Below, piece after piece: positions 26,830-36,003 of a stretch of DNA of 64,000 bases. The DNA comes from VAZQ01 sp035293945. Its GTDB lineage: Bacteria; Pseudomonadota; Alphaproteobacteria; Rhizobiales; Xanthobacteraceae. The stretch lies in NCBI GenBank assembly GCA_035293945.1, contig DATGLV010000033.1, positions 1-64,000 of the forward strand, read 5' to 3'. A model generated the notes under the pieces. That model made no database searches and had not been told where the DNA came from. It worked only from the letters and a program-made list of their open reading frames with translations. The position numbers were made by a program, and so were the translations under genes. Position 1 is the first letter of the stretch. Every line of letters starts with the position of its first letter.

Positions 26830-27735
26830 TCAGAGCTGGCTTGCTCCGAAAGTGTTGCAACTCGCCACCGAGCCGCCCTTGAGGCCCGCGCTGAACCAGC
26901 GCTGGCGCTGCTCGGACGTGCCATGGGTAAACGAATCCGGCACCACATAACCCTGCGCCTGCTTCTGCAACCTATCGTCACCGATCGCCGCTGCGGTACG
27001 CAGCGCAGCCTCCACGTCGCCCGCTTCAAGCAGATTCCACTGCTGCTCCGAATGATTGGCCCATACGCCGGCAAGGCAATCGGCCTGCAACTCGACCCGG
27101 ACCTGCAGGCGGTTGCCATCCGTCTTGCTCATCGCTCGCTGTTGTTGCTCCACCTTCGGCAGGATGCCGAGCAGATTCTGCACATGATGACCAACCTCAT
27201 GCGCTATCACATAAGCTTGCGTGAACAGGCAGGCCCTGCTGCCCGCCTCGCAACCGTGAAAGCGGGTCTGGATCTCGCGGAAGAACGAGGTATCGAGATA
27301 CACTTTCTGGTCCACCGGGCAATAGAAAGGACCCATCGCGGCCTGCGCGGCGCCGCAGCCCGCCCTCGTCGCCCCCGAATACATCACCAGCGTCGGCGCC
27401 CGATATGTTTGTCCATTCTTGGCGAAAATATCCTTCCATACGACCTCGGTGCTGCCCAGGACTTTCGAGACCTCGATACCGATCGCGTCCTGCGGCACGC
27501 CGGTTTGACGTTCGCGCACCGGCGCCTGCATCTGCGGCTCGCCGCCGCCGGAGATGAGCTCCGCGCCGCCGATCAAAAGCCGTGGATCGATGCCGAGCGC
27601 CCAACCGACCAGGCCAAGCACCAACACGGTGCCGATGCCCAAACCGCCTCGACCGCCCGGGAAGCCGCCGAATCCGCCGCCTTCGCCGCGTCGATCCTCG
27701 ATATTGCCGCTCTCCGGAAGGTCATCCAAACGCAT
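26830..27735 (-). CDS. Neutral zinc metallopeptidase (YpfJ family)
   Basis: A 301-residue membrane-anchored metalloprotease. One hydrophobic helix (LGIGTVLVLGLVGWAL) sits near residue 40, after a Gly-rich stretch. The zinc motif is HEVGHH, within YVIAHEVGHHVQNLLG. AQADCLAGVWAN provides the downstream acidic/ligand region. ATG 27735 follows AAGGAGA at good spacing, so it is preferred over TTG 27741. Substrate is unknown. Four Cys (RAGCGAA, GPFYCPVD, FHGCEAGSRACL) may form disulfides outside the cytoplasm. Confidence 0.93.
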   Translation of the reverse strand: MRLDDLPESGNIEDRRGEGGGFGGFPGGRGGLGIGTVLVLGLVGWALGIDPRLLIGGAELISGGGEPQMQAPVRERQTGVPQDAIGIEVSKVLGSTEVVWKDIFAKNGQTYRAPTLVMYSGATRAGCGAAQAAMGPFYCPVDQKVYLDTSFFREIQTRFHGCEAGSRACLFTQAYVIAHEVGHHVQNLLGILPKVEQQQRAMSKTDGNRLQVRVELQADCLAGVWANHSEQQWNLLEAGDVEAALRTAAAIGDDRLQKQAQGYVVPDSFTHGTSEQRQRWFSAGLKGGSVASCNTFGASQL

Positions 27736-27847
27736 GATCAATCTCCTTGAACGATTTCAACCTGGCGCTGCTCCGGTGCATACGCAGTGATTCTCGTTAG
27801 GGGATATAGGCGCTCGGGCGCGCTTGCCTAGCGAAATGCAATGGCGG

Positions 27848-27928
27848 TTAAGCCGATTTTTACCTTAGGCCGGCATGATGGCTTTTGTCGGTTGTAGGTC
27901 CCGCGTCGCCGACGGAGTCACCTGAGTC
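27848..27928 (+). promoter_or_regulatory. ccrM upstream region: CtrA-like box and two GANTC sites
   Basis: A near-match to the CtrA consensus TTAA-N7-TTAA lies at 27848-27862 (TTAA, 7 bases, TTTA). Two GAGTC sites, the GANTC target of CcrM, are at 27915-27919 and 27924-27928, 14-27 bases before the ATG at 27942. In Caulobacter, ccrM is activated by CtrA and dampened by GANTC methylation; the same wiring is inferred here. Confidence 0.5.
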
Positions 27929-27941
27929 AGAGTTCTGGGTC

Positions 27942-29075
27942 ATGGTTGTACCGCGTCGCGGGGCGTCCGTTCGGGCGCCCCGCGTTGTTTACGAGTCTCA
28001 CCCATCCGATCGCATTCTGGTCGGCGACTGCGTCGCGGAAATGTCGAAGCTCGCGGCGGAGAGCGTCGATCTGGTTTTCGCTGACCCGCCCTATAATCTG
28101 CAGCTGCGCGGAGATCTCAAGCGGCCCGACGATTCGCGTGTGGACGCGGTCGATGACGCCTGGGATAAATTCGCGAGCTTTTCCGCCTATGACGATTTCA
28201 CCCGCGCCTGGCTGTTGGCCTGCCGGCGCTTAATGAAGCCTGCCGCCACGCTGTGGGTGATCGGCTCCTATCACAACATTTTCCGTGTCGGAACGATCCT
28301 GCAGGACACCGGCTTCTGGATCCTCAACGATGTGATCTGGCGCAAATCCAACCCGATGCCGAACTTTCGCGGCCGGCGCTTCACCAACGCACATGAGACC
28401 ATGATCTGGGCCGCGCGCGACCAGAATGCGAAGTCCTACACATTCAATTACGAAGCGTTGAAGGCCGGCAACGATGACGTGCAGGTGCGCTCCGACTGGA
28501 CACTGCCGCTGTGCACCGGCGAGGAACGTCTGAAAAGCGCGGATGGCAAGAAGCTGCACCCGACGCAGAAGCCGCAGACGCTGCTCGCGCGCGTGATCCT
28601 TTCCTCTTCGCGGCCCGCAGACCTGGTGCTTGATCCGTTCTGCGGCACCGGCACGACCGGCGCCGTCGCCAAACAGCTCGGCCGCCGCTTCATCGGGATC
28701 GAGCGCGACGGCGACTATGCGGCGGCCGCGCGCGCGCGCATCGCGGCCGCCAAGCCGCTGCCGGAAGCTACGCTCGCGCCGTTCATGACCGCGCGTGAGG
28801 CGCCGCGCGTGCCGTTCGCATCGCTGATCGAGCGCGGGCTCGTATCCGCCGGCGCCCGCCTGGTCGATGCCAAGCGAAGGCATCGGGCGCTGGTCCGCGC
28901 CGATGGCACCATCACGCTCGGCGACAGCGTCGGCTCGATCCATCGGATCGGCGCCCTGGCGCAAGGGTTGGAGGCCTGCAACGGCTGGGCCTTCTGGCAT
29001 GTGGAGACACCGCAAGGCCTCATCTCGATCGACAGCTTGCGCGCTGAAGTGCGCGCCGAGATGAGCACGGCCTGA
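27942..29075 (+). CDS. ccrM: CcrM-type DNA adenine-N6 methyltransferase (GANTC)
   Basis: A 377-residue beta-class adenine methyltransferase. DPPYNLQL (motif IV) precedes the target-recognition region, and DPFCGTGTTGAVAKQLGR (motif I, SAM binding) follows, the beta-class order. PTQKPQTLLARV is also typical. The C-terminal ~80 residues, ending near SLRAEVRAEM, form the DNA-recognition domain special to CcrM proteins. It methylates GANTC in a cell-cycle-dependent manner in alphaproteobacteria. There is no cognate restriction enzyme. The in-frame extension to 27885 would cover the GANTC sites and is not preferred. Confidence 0.95.
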   Translation: MVVPRRGASVRAPRVVYESHPSDRILVGDCVAEMSKLAAESVDLVFADPPYNLQLRGDLKRPDDSRVDAVDDAWDKFASFSAYDDFTRAWLLACRRLMKPAATLWVIGSYHNIFRVGTILQDTGFWILNDVIWRKSNPMPNFRGRRFTNAHETMIWAARDQNAKSYTFNYEALKAGNDDVQVRSDWTLPLCTGEERLKSADGKKLHPTQKPQTLLARVILSSSRPADLVLDPFCGTGTTGAVAKQLGRRFIGIERDGDYAAAARARIAAAKPLPEATLAPFMTAREAPRVPFASLIERGLVSAGARLVDAKRRHRALVRADGTITLGDSVGSIHRIGALAQGLEACNGWAFWHVETPQGLISIDSLRAEVRAEMSTA

Positions 29076-29078
29076 AAG

Positions 29079-30236
29079 TCACCTCGGCTTGACGGCGTGC
29101 GCGACGACCTTTCGCATCAAGCTGGGCAGCGCCTCGCCGGAGAGGCCTTCGAGCGCGATCCAGCGTGTGCCGGCAGGCGCGATCGCGTCGGCTGCAACCT
29201 CCGCGGAATAGACCACGAGCTCTAGTGGAAAATGCGTGAACACATGCCGCACGCTGCCAGGCAGGCGCTGCCATTTCGGCCGCGTGCCCTTAAGCCGCGG
29301 GGCTTGGCGAAGCGCCTGTGCGTCGTCGAAATCATGCACCCACTCCGTTGTCGGGACTTCGGTCATGCCGCCCAACAGCCCCTTTGGCGGACGCGTGCGG
29401 ACCAAAAGCTTTCCGCCAGCCTTGATGAGCACGAAGGCCGCACCGCGCCGCAGGCGCCCTTCAGACTTGCGCATGCGCCGTGGAAAGCTTCCCGGGTCGC
29501 CGCGCTCACGCGCCCGGCAGACCGGCATCCAAGGACAGATCGTGCAGGCGGGTCGCGCCGGTGTGCAGATAGTGGCACCCAGATCCATCATCGCCTGGGC
29601 GAAATCTCCGGACCGGTGGGGCGGCACCAGGCTGGCAGCCAAGTCGCGGATTTGCGACTTCGCGGCCGGCAATGCCTGCTCGACCGCGAACAAGCGCGCG
29701 ATCACACGCTCTGCATTGCCGTCGACCGCCGCCGCCTGGGCCCCGAACGCGATCGCCGCGATGGCGCCGGCCGTATAGGGGCCGATACCCGGTAATTCGC
29801 GCAAACCCGCTTCCGTGCACGGAAAAGCGCCATCGTATTTTTTCATCACCAGACGGGCACAGGCATGCAGATTGCGGGCGCGTGCATAGTAGCCGAGACC
29901 GGCCCAGGACTTCAGCACATCCTCGAGCGGCGCGGCGGCGAGCGCGGCAAGGCTCGGCCAGCGCGTCAGGAAGCGTGCGAAATAGGGCGCCACCGCCGTC
30001 ACAGTGGTCTGCTGCAGCATGATTTCCGACAGCCAGACTCGGTAGGGATCGGCCGCGGCGCCTGCGCGTGCGCGCCACGGCAGATCGCGACGGTTGCGGT
30101 CGTACCAGTCCAGGAGCTCGGCGGCGGCCGGCAGGCTACGCGCAGCCGCGGGTGACTTTTCCCCGGCCGTTCCCCGCGCCTTCCGCAACGCTTGATCGCC
30201 TGCTAGCGTCATGAGAGTTCGATCAATAGCCGACAA
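29079..30236 (-). CDS. mutY: A/G-specific adenine glycosylase
   Basis: A 385-residue MutY that removes adenine mispaired with 8-oxoguanine. SEIMLQQTTVTAV holds the catalytic Glu71, LPGIGPYTAGAI is the helix-hairpin-helix, and AVDGNAERVI carries the catalytic Asp. The [4Fe-4S] ligands are in CTPARPACTICPWMPVC. A Nudix-like C-terminal domain (about 250-385) recognises 8-oxoG. It converges tail-to-tail with ccrM (3-base gap) and diverges from the DUF721 gene (6-base gap between start codons), so their promoters must overlap the coding sequences. Confidence 0.95.
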   Translation of the reverse strand: MSAIDRTLMTLAGDQALRKARGTAGEKSPAAARSLPAAAELLDWYDRNRRDLPWRARAGAAADPYRVWLSEIMLQQTTVTAVAPYFARFLTRWPSLAALAAAPLEDVLKSWAGLGYYARARNLHACARLVMKKYDGAFPCTEAGLRELPGIGPYTAGAIAAIAFGAQAAAVDGNAERVIARLFAVEQALPAAKSQIRDLAASLVPPHRSGDFAQAMMDLGATICTPARPACTICPWMPVCRARERGDPGSFPRRMRKSEGRLRRGAAFVLIKAGGKLLVRTRPPKGLLGGMTEVPTTEWVHDFDDAQALRQAPRLKGTRPKWQRLPGSVRHVFTHFPLELVVYSAEVAADAIAPAGTRWIALEGLSGEALPSLMRKVVAHAVKPR

Positions 30237-30242
30237 TCCGGC

Positions 30243-30743
30243 ATGAGCAAGCCTGCCTCATCCCTGCGTCCACTGGCGGACGTCTCGCGCAAGACGCTCG
30301 GCGAGGCTTTCGCCAAGCTGGGCTTCGCCTCGGTCGAGCTCGTGACCCGCTGGGCAGAGATCGTCGGAGCGGAGATCGCGGCGCATGCGCAGCCGGAAAA
30401 GATTCAATGGCCGCGCCGACCGCAGGGAAACAGCGCGCCCGAGCCCGGGACCCTGGTGCTGCGGGTCGAAGGTCCGGCCGCGCTGGAAGTTCAGCACCAG
30501 TCGGATATCATCCTGCAGCGGGTCAACCAGTTCTTCGGCTGGCGCGCTGTCGCTGCGCTGCGCCTGCGGCAGGCGCCGCTCTCGCGTCGTGCGCCGCGAC
30601 CGTCCCCACCGGAACCGGAGGCGGAAACGATCGCAGCGATCGCCAAGGACCTGGCCGGAATCAAGGATGACGAGCTGCGCAACGCTCTCGCCAAGCTTGG
30701 TGCGGCCATGCGGCTGCCCTCCCGTACGATCAATGACACGTGA
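30243..30743 (+). CDS. DUF721 (DciA-like) protein
   Basis: A 166-residue DUF721 protein. The conserved part is about residues 10-105, including LADVSRKTLGEAFAKLGFAS and LVLRVEGPAALEVQHQS. DUF721 proteins include DciA, a loader or partner of the replicative helicase DnaB in bacteria lacking DnaC; that role is likely but not proven here. The gene sits head-to-head with mutY and upstream of the DsbA-like gene and smc, an arrangement common across Rhizobiales. Confidence 0.88.
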   Translation: MSKPASSLRPLADVSRKTLGEAFAKLGFASVELVTRWAEIVGAEIAAHAQPEKIQWPRRPQGNSAPEPGTLVLRVEGPAALEVQHQSDIILQRVNQFFGWRAVAALRLRQAPLSRRAPRPSPPEPEAETIAAIAKDLAGIKDDELRNALAKLGAAMRLPSRTINDT

Positions 30744-30931
30744 CCCGGGACCCGGTGCCCCGGTTGCCAAGTTCGTGATATATCGCGGCACCCTTCGACG
30801 CGAGCTGCGGAAGCAATGGGCAGGTCTTCTCGCCATTGCCGGGTTTATGGTTTAGGAATGGCCGCACGTGTGAGGCCCGACCTGCAGATCGCCATGCCGG
30901 CCAGCTAGGAATCCAACCAGGGAGTCCTGAA

Positions 30932-31618
30932 GTGAAGATCACCCGTCGCGAATTTACCCGAGGCACTTTGGCCATGGCCACGGCAGCACTGGCGCTTGGC
31001 GGCGTCGCGGCGGCCCTGAGCCGTTTCCCTTCCCTCGCTTTCGTGCAGCCGGCGCGCGCCGACGATCCGCCGGTACCTCTTGACGAGCTGATGAAGCCCA
31101 ATCCGCTGGGCGAAATGGCCATGGGAGACGCTAAGGCGCCCATCACGGTGATCGAATATGCTTCGATGACGTGCCCCCACTGCGCCCATTTCTCGATGAC
31201 CACTTTTCCGGAATTGAAGAAGCGCTACATCGATACCGGCAAGGTGCGCTACATGATGCGGGAATTCCCGCTCGACACACTCGCAGCCGCCGGTTTCATC
31301 TTGGCCCGGTGCGCCGGACCCGACAAATACTTCCCTTTGATCGAGACCCTGTTCGCATCGCAGCGGGACTGGGTCGTGCAAAGGCCGCTTGGGCCACTGA
31401 CGGCCATTGCCAAGCAGGCGGGCCTGACCCAGGAAGCCTTCGAGGCCTGCCTCGACAACAAAGAAATGATCGACGGCATCGAGAAGGTGCGCAATCAGGC
31501 GGCCGAGAAGCTTGGGGTCAATTCGACGCCGACCTTTTTCATCAACGGCAAGCGCATGGCGGGCGACCTCTCGATCGAGGAGATGGAAGCGCAATTCGCT
31601 CCCTACCTTAAGAGCTGA
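30932..31618 (+). CDS. DsbA-family thiol:disulfide oxidoreductase, Tat-type leader
   Basis: A 228-residue periplasmic thioredoxin-fold protein. It has CPHC in SMTCPHCAHF, and the cis-proline segment NSTPTFFINGKR. The leader KITRREFTRGTLAMATAAL contains a twin-arginine motif (RREFTR), so export may use Tat instead of Sec. The GTG start at 30932 follows CAGGGAG; the frame reaches back to 30836 but without family support. It may act with a DsbB or as a BdbD-like oxidase. It lies between the DciA-like gene and smc. Confidence 0.92.
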   Translation: MKITRREFTRGTLAMATAALALGGVAAALSRFPSLAFVQPARADDPPVPLDELMKPNPLGEMAMGDAKAPITVIEYASMTCPHCAHFSMTTFPELKKRYIDTGKVRYMMREFPLDTLAAAGFILARCAGPDKYFPLIETLFASQRDWVVQRPLGPLTAIAKQAGLTQEAFEACLDNKEMIDGIEKVRNQAAEKLGVNSTPTFFINGKRMAGDLSIEEMEAQFAPYLKS

Positions 31619-31658
31619 GAGCTCAGTCTACGCGTGCGGGCAGCGTATCCCCCGCAAA

Positions 31659-31683
31659 CCCGGTTGCCCACAGGGCAACCGGG
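31659..31683. terminator. Perfect 11-bp hairpin between dsbA-like gene and smc
   Basis: CCCGGTTGCCC (31659-31669), a 3-base loop ACA, then GGGCAACCGGG (31673-31683) form a perfect stem 41 bases after the DsbA-like stop. There is no T-run after it, so it may be a weak terminator, an RNA-stabilising hairpin or part of a repeat. smc begins 177 bases later and probably has its own promoter. Confidence 0.55.
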
Positions 31684-31860
31684 CAGAAGCGGTGCAACGT
31701 CGCGTTTCTGTTGCCGAATCAGGCCGGCCTCTGCAATGTCCGGGCGGCACTCGCCCCTCGCGGCTCGCTTAAGGGCGCGAGATTTTGTTGATTCATCCGC
31801 CCGCCTGTCGGGGGCGATGCGCCTGCGGGCAGGAACCGCCGAGCCTGGAACAAGCTCCCC

Positions 31861-34800
31861 ATGCAACTGACCCGACTGCGGCTTCTCGGCTTCAAGTCCT
31901 TCGTCGAACCGACCGATTTCCTGATCGAGCCCGGCCTGACGGGGGTGGTCGGTCCCAATGGTTGCGGCAAATCGAATCTGGTCGAGGCGCTGCGTTGGGT
32001 GATGGGCGAATCGTCCCACAAGGCGATGCGCGCAGCCGACATGGAAGACGTGATCTTCGCCGGCACCAACAACCGGCCGGCCCGAAACAATGCCGAGGTC
32101 GCAATCGCGATCGACAACACCGATCGCAAAGCGCCGGCCCAGTTCAACGAGCACGATTCGCTCGACGTGTCGCGCCGTATCGAGCGCGAGCATGGCTCGA
32201 CCTATCGGATCAACGGTCGCGAGGTGCGTGCGCGCGACGTGCAGATACTCCTGGCCGATGCATCGACCGGTGCGCGCTCGCCGGCGCTGGTGCACCAGGG
32301 TCGCATCGGCGAGATTATCCAAGCCAAGCCCGAGCAGAGGCGGCGCGTCCTGGAAGAGGCTGCGGGTATCGCCGGGCTGCATGCGCGCCGGCATGAGGCG
32401 GAGCTCAGGCTGCGCGCCGCGGAGCAGAATCTGACGCGGCTCGAGGACGTCATCAACCAGCTGGTCGGGCAAATCGAAGGCTTGAAGCGCCAGGCCAAGC
32501 AGGCGGTGCGCTATCGCGTGGTGTCCGAGCAGGTGCGCAAGGCCGAGGCGACCCTGTTTCACCTGCGCTGGATGGCGGCCAAGGCTGAGAATGGCGAAGC
32601 CGAGCACGCCAAGGATGTCGCGGTCCGCGTGGTGGCGACGCGCACCGGTGAAGAGGCTGAGGCCTCGCGCCGCCAGGCGGACGCGGCCGCCGCACTCCCG
32701 GCGCTGCGCGAGGCGGAGGCGGGCGCCGCGGCGGCGTTGCAGCGCCTGGTGATCGCGCGCGAAACTCTCGAGCGCGAGGAGGCCCGCGCCCGTGAGCGCA
32801 TCGCCGAGCTCGGACAGCGCCTCACCCAGCTCAATGCGGACATCGCGCGCGAGCGCGGGCTCGCCGGCGACGCTGAGGCGGCGCTTACCCGGCTGGCCGC
32901 CGAGGAGGGGGTGCTGCAGCAGGAGACGGCGACCCACGCCCAGCAGCGCGCCGATGCCGATCAGCGTGTTGCCGCGAACGACGAGCTGCTCGGCGCCGCT
33001 GAAAAGACATTTGCGGAGCTGACCGGCACGCTGGCCGATCTCAGCGCACGGCGCAATCAACTCACCAAGGCAGCGCGCGAGCATGCCGAGCGCCAGGCTC
33101 GGCTCGAGAGCGAGGCTGCGGCGGTGGAAGCCGAGCTCGCGAGCCTCAATCCGCAGGCGGGCCCCGACCTCTCGGCGCTGGCGACAGCTGTCGAAGCCGC
33201 GCAAGCCGCCGTCGCCGAGGCCGAGGCGGCCGCAATGCGATCAGAGGCGGCGCAATCCGCCGCCCGTCAGGCCCTCGACGCGACCCGTCCACCGCTCGCC
33301 GACGCCGAACGCCGCGCCCAGCGTCTCGATACCGAAGCCAAGACGCTGGCGCGACTGCTCCACGTCGACACCAAGAACCTCTGGCCGGGAGTGATCGACA
33401 GCCTGAGCGTCGACAAGGGCTTCGAGGCCGCGCTCGGGGCTGCGCTGGGCGACGATTTGGAAGCCCCGATCGATCAATCGGCGCCCATGCGCTGGGGCGG
33501 CGCGGCTATCGAGCCGACCGATCCGCCGTTGCCGGAAGGCGTCACGCCGCTCGCGCAGCATGTCCGCGCTCCGGCCGAGCTGGCACGCCGACTGGCGCAG
33601 ATCGGCGTGATCAGGCGCGAGGATGCGCCGCGGCTCGTCGCGCTGTTAAAGCCGGGCCAGCGACTGGTTTCGCCCGAAGGCGACCTGTGGCGCTGGGATG
33701 GATTTGCGGTTGCGGCCAACGCGCCGACCGGCGCCGCGCGGCGCCTCGCCGGCAAGAACCGTCTCATCGACATCGAAGCAGAGCTCGGAACCTTGCGTGC
33801 CGAGGTCGAGGCCAAGCGTGTGGCCGTAACGGCCGCCGAGGCTGAGGTCGCCGCGGCCGCCGAAGCCGATGCCTCAGCTCGCGCCCGCTGGCGCGAGCTG
33901 CAGCACGCTGCGCTGGCGGCGCGTGAGCAGCACGCCGCAGGCGAGCGCGAGGTCTCCCGCACCGCCGCGCGGCTTTCCGCGCTCACCGAGGCCAAGGCGC
34001 GTCTTGCTGCCAGCCGTGACGAGACGATCGTGGCGGCGGGCGAAACCGAGCGGTCGCTGGCGAGCCTGCCCGCCTCCGCCGACGTCGAGGAGAAGCTCGC
34101 GCGGGTGCGCGGCGAAGTCGAAGAGCATCGCGCGCGCCTCGCCGAGCAGCGGGCGCAAGCGCAAGCGCTCGCGCGCGAGGCCGAGCTTGCGCAGCGCCGG
34201 TTGCAGGCCATCGCCGCCGAGCGCGCGGGCTGGGCCGAGCGGCGCGATGGCGCCCTCGCACAGATCTCGACGCTCGCAGGGCGTGTCGAAGAGGCGCAGG
34301 CTGAGCGCACCAGCCTGGAGCACGCGCCGGAAGCCTTTGCGGAGAAGCGCGTCGCGCTGATCGGCGAGATCGAAGCTGCGGAAGCCGCGCGTCGCGCCGC
34401 CGCCGATCGCCTGGCCGAAGCCGAGAACGCGCTTGCCGTGGCCGATCGCGCGGCCCGCGCCGCGCTCGAAGCAACCAGCGCGGCACGCGAAGAGGCGGCG
34501 CGCGCGGAGGAGCGGTTCGAAGGGGCCAAGCGGCGGCTCACCGACATTGCCCGTGAAATTCGCGAGATGCTCGAGGTTGCTCCCGAAGCGGTCGCCGAGC
34601 TCGCCGAGCTCAAGCCGGACGCCGAGCTTCCCGAAACCTCCGACGTGGAAGCGCGGCTGGAGCGGCTACGGCGCGAGCGCGAGCGCCTGGGCGCAGTCAA
34701 TTTGCGCGCCGAGGAAGAGCTGAACGAGGTCGAGGCCCAGCACGGAAACCTGACGCGGGAGCGCGACGACTTGGTCGAGGCGATCAAGCGCCTGCGCCAG

Positions 34801-35313
34801 GGCATCCAGAGCCTCAACCGCGAAGCCCGCGAGCGGCTGCTCAGTTCCTTCGAAGTCGTTCACAATCACTTCAAGCGCCTGTTCACCGAGCTGTTCGGCG
34901 GCGGCACCGCCGAGCTGCAGCTGATAGAGCATGACGATCCCCTGGAAGCGGGCCTCGAGATCATCGCCAAGCCGCCCGGCAAGAAGCCGGCGACCCTGTC
35001 GCTGCTGTCGGGTGGCGAGCAGGCGCTGACGGCGCTCGCGCTGATCTTCGCGGTGTTCCTCACCAACCCGGCACCGATCTGCGTGCTGGATGAGGTCGAT
35101 GCACCGCTCGACGACCACAACATCGAGCGCTTTTGCGATCTGCTCGACGAGATGACGCGGCTGTCCTCCACGCGCTTCATCATCATCACCCACAACCCGA
35201 TCACCATGGCGCGGATGAACCGCCTCTACGGCGTCACCATGGCGGAGCGCGGGGTTTCGCAGCTGGTCTCGGTCGATCTCGAAGGCGCCGTGAAACTGCG
35301 CGAGGCGGTGTAA
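31861..35313 (+). CDS. smc: Chromosome segregation protein SMC
   Basis: An 1150-residue SMC ATPase that organises and segregates the chromosome with ScpA/ScpB. The N-terminal head has Walker A GPNGCGKSN (31-39). Long coiled coils follow on both sides of a hinge at about residues 500-640, which is of the short alphaproteobacterial type. The C-terminal head has the signature LSLLSGGEQALTALAL and Walker B CVLDEVDAPLDD. Length is normal. The coiled-coil coding DNA is Ala/Glu/Arg-rich, so long open frames on the opposite strand are by-products. Confidence 0.97.
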   Translation: MQLTRLRLLGFKSFVEPTDFLIEPGLTGVVGPNGCGKSNLVEALRWVMGESSHKAMRAADMEDVIFAGTNNRPARNNAEVAIAIDNTDRKAPAQFNEHDSLDVSRRIEREHGSTYRINGREVRARDVQILLADASTGARSPALVHQGRIGEIIQAKPEQRRRVLEEAAGIAGLHARRHEAELRLRAAEQNLTRLEDVINQLVGQIEGLKRQAKQAVRYRVVSEQVRKAEATLFHLRWMAAKAENGEAEHAKDVAVRVVATRTGEEAEASRRQADAAAALPALREAEAGAAAALQRLVIARETLEREEARARERIAELGQRLTQLNADIARERGLAGDAEAALTRLAAEEGVLQQETATHAQQRADADQRVAANDELLGAAEKTFAELTGTLADLSARRNQLTKAAREHAERQARLESEAAAVEAELASLNPQAGPDLSALATAVEAAQAAVAEAEAAAMRSEAAQSAARQALDATRPPLADAERRAQRLDTEAKTLARLLHVDTKNLWPGVIDSLSVDKGFEAALGAALGDDLEAPIDQSAPMRWGGAAIEPTDPPLPEGVTPLAQHVRAPAELARRLAQIGVIRREDAPRLVALLKPGQRLVSPEGDLWRWDGFAVAANAPTGAARRLAGKNRLIDIEAELGTLRAEVEAKRVAVTAAEAEVAAAAEADASARARWRELQHAALAAREQHAAGEREVSRTAARLSALTEAKARLAASRDETIVAAGETERSLASLPASADVEEKLARVRGEVEEHRARLAEQRAQAQALAREAELAQRRLQAIAAERAGWAERRDGALAQISTLAGRVEEAQAERTSLEHAPEAFAEKRVALIGEIEAAEAARRAAADRLAEAENALAVADRAARAALEATSAAREEAARAEERFEGAKRRLTDIAREIREMLEVAPEAVAELAELKPDAELPETSDVEARLERLRRERERLGAVNLRAEEELNEVEAQHGNLTRERDDLVEAIKRLRQGIQSLNREARERLLSSFEVVHNHFKRLFTELFGGGTAELQLIEHDDPLEAGLEIIAKPPGKKPATLSLLSGGEQALTALALIFAVFLTNPAPICVLDEVDAPLDDHNIERFCDLLDEMTRLSSTRFIIITHNPITMARMNRLYGVTMAERGVSQLVSVDLEGAVKLREAV

Positions 35314-35390
35314 AGGCGGCCGACCCACTGGCCCGCGGGCGTCCTCGGCTTTATATCTGCAACGGCCGCACGCCCTGAGGGAGCTTGCCC

Positions 35391-35954
35391 ATGTCGACCA
35401 CCGGTATCGTTATCGCCGTCATCGTCGTTGTGCTGGTGCTGTTCGCTATCACCACCTACAACAGCCTGGTGACGTTGCGCCAGCGCGTCAATCAATCCTT
35501 TTCCGACATCGACGTGCAGCTCAAACAGCGCCACGATCTCGTTCCCAATCTGGTCGAGACCGTGAAGGGCTATGCGGCGCATGAGCGCGGCACGCTGGAA
35601 GCGGTGATCCAGGCGCGCAACCAGGCGATGACCGCGCAGGGCCCGGCGCAGCAGGCGGCGGCCGAAAATGCCCTGACCGGCGCCCTGCGCCAGATCTTCG
35701 CGCTGTCGGAGGCCTATCCCAACCTTAAGGCCAACGAGAATTTCCAGCAGCTGCAGGCGGAGCTCACGGATCTCGAGAACAAGATTGCGGCCTCTCGCCG
35801 CTTCTTCAACAACGCGGTGCAGGAGTACAACACCGGCATCCAGCGCTTCCCGGCGGCGCTGTTCGCCCCTGCGCTCGGTTTCACCGAGAAGCAATTCTTC
35901 GATCTCGGCACCGAGCGGCAAGCGGTCAGCGAGGCGCCGCAGGTGAAATTCTAG
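35391..35954 (+). CDS. lemA: LemA family protein
   Basis: A 187-residue LemA protein. An N-terminal transmembrane helix (VIAVIVVVLVLFAITTYN) is followed by the helical body with VNQSFSDIDVQLKQRHDLVPN, the family signature. FNNAVQEYNTGIQRFP is the second conserved stretch. GAGGGAG lies just upstream of ATG 35391. Its function is unknown; LemA genes often neighbour membrane proteases, as here. Confidence 0.93.
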   Translation: MSTTGIVIAVIVVVLVLFAITTYNSLVTLRQRVNQSFSDIDVQLKQRHDLVPNLVETVKGYAAHERGTLEAVIQARNQAMTAQGPAQQAAAENALTGALRQIFALSEAYPNLKANENFQQLQAELTDLENKIAASRRFFNNAVQEYNTGIQRFPAALFAPALGFTEKQFFDLGTERQAVSEAPQVKF

Positions 35955-36003
35955 CCAGGCCAAGCGCTGCCGATCGCGGCCGGCAGGCCTCAAGGCATCG
36001 AGC

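Noticed and set aside
31603..34817. Two long minus-strand frames within smc
   Set aside because: Antisense by-products of Ala/Glu-rich coiled-coil codons; smc on the plus strand has all expected motifs.
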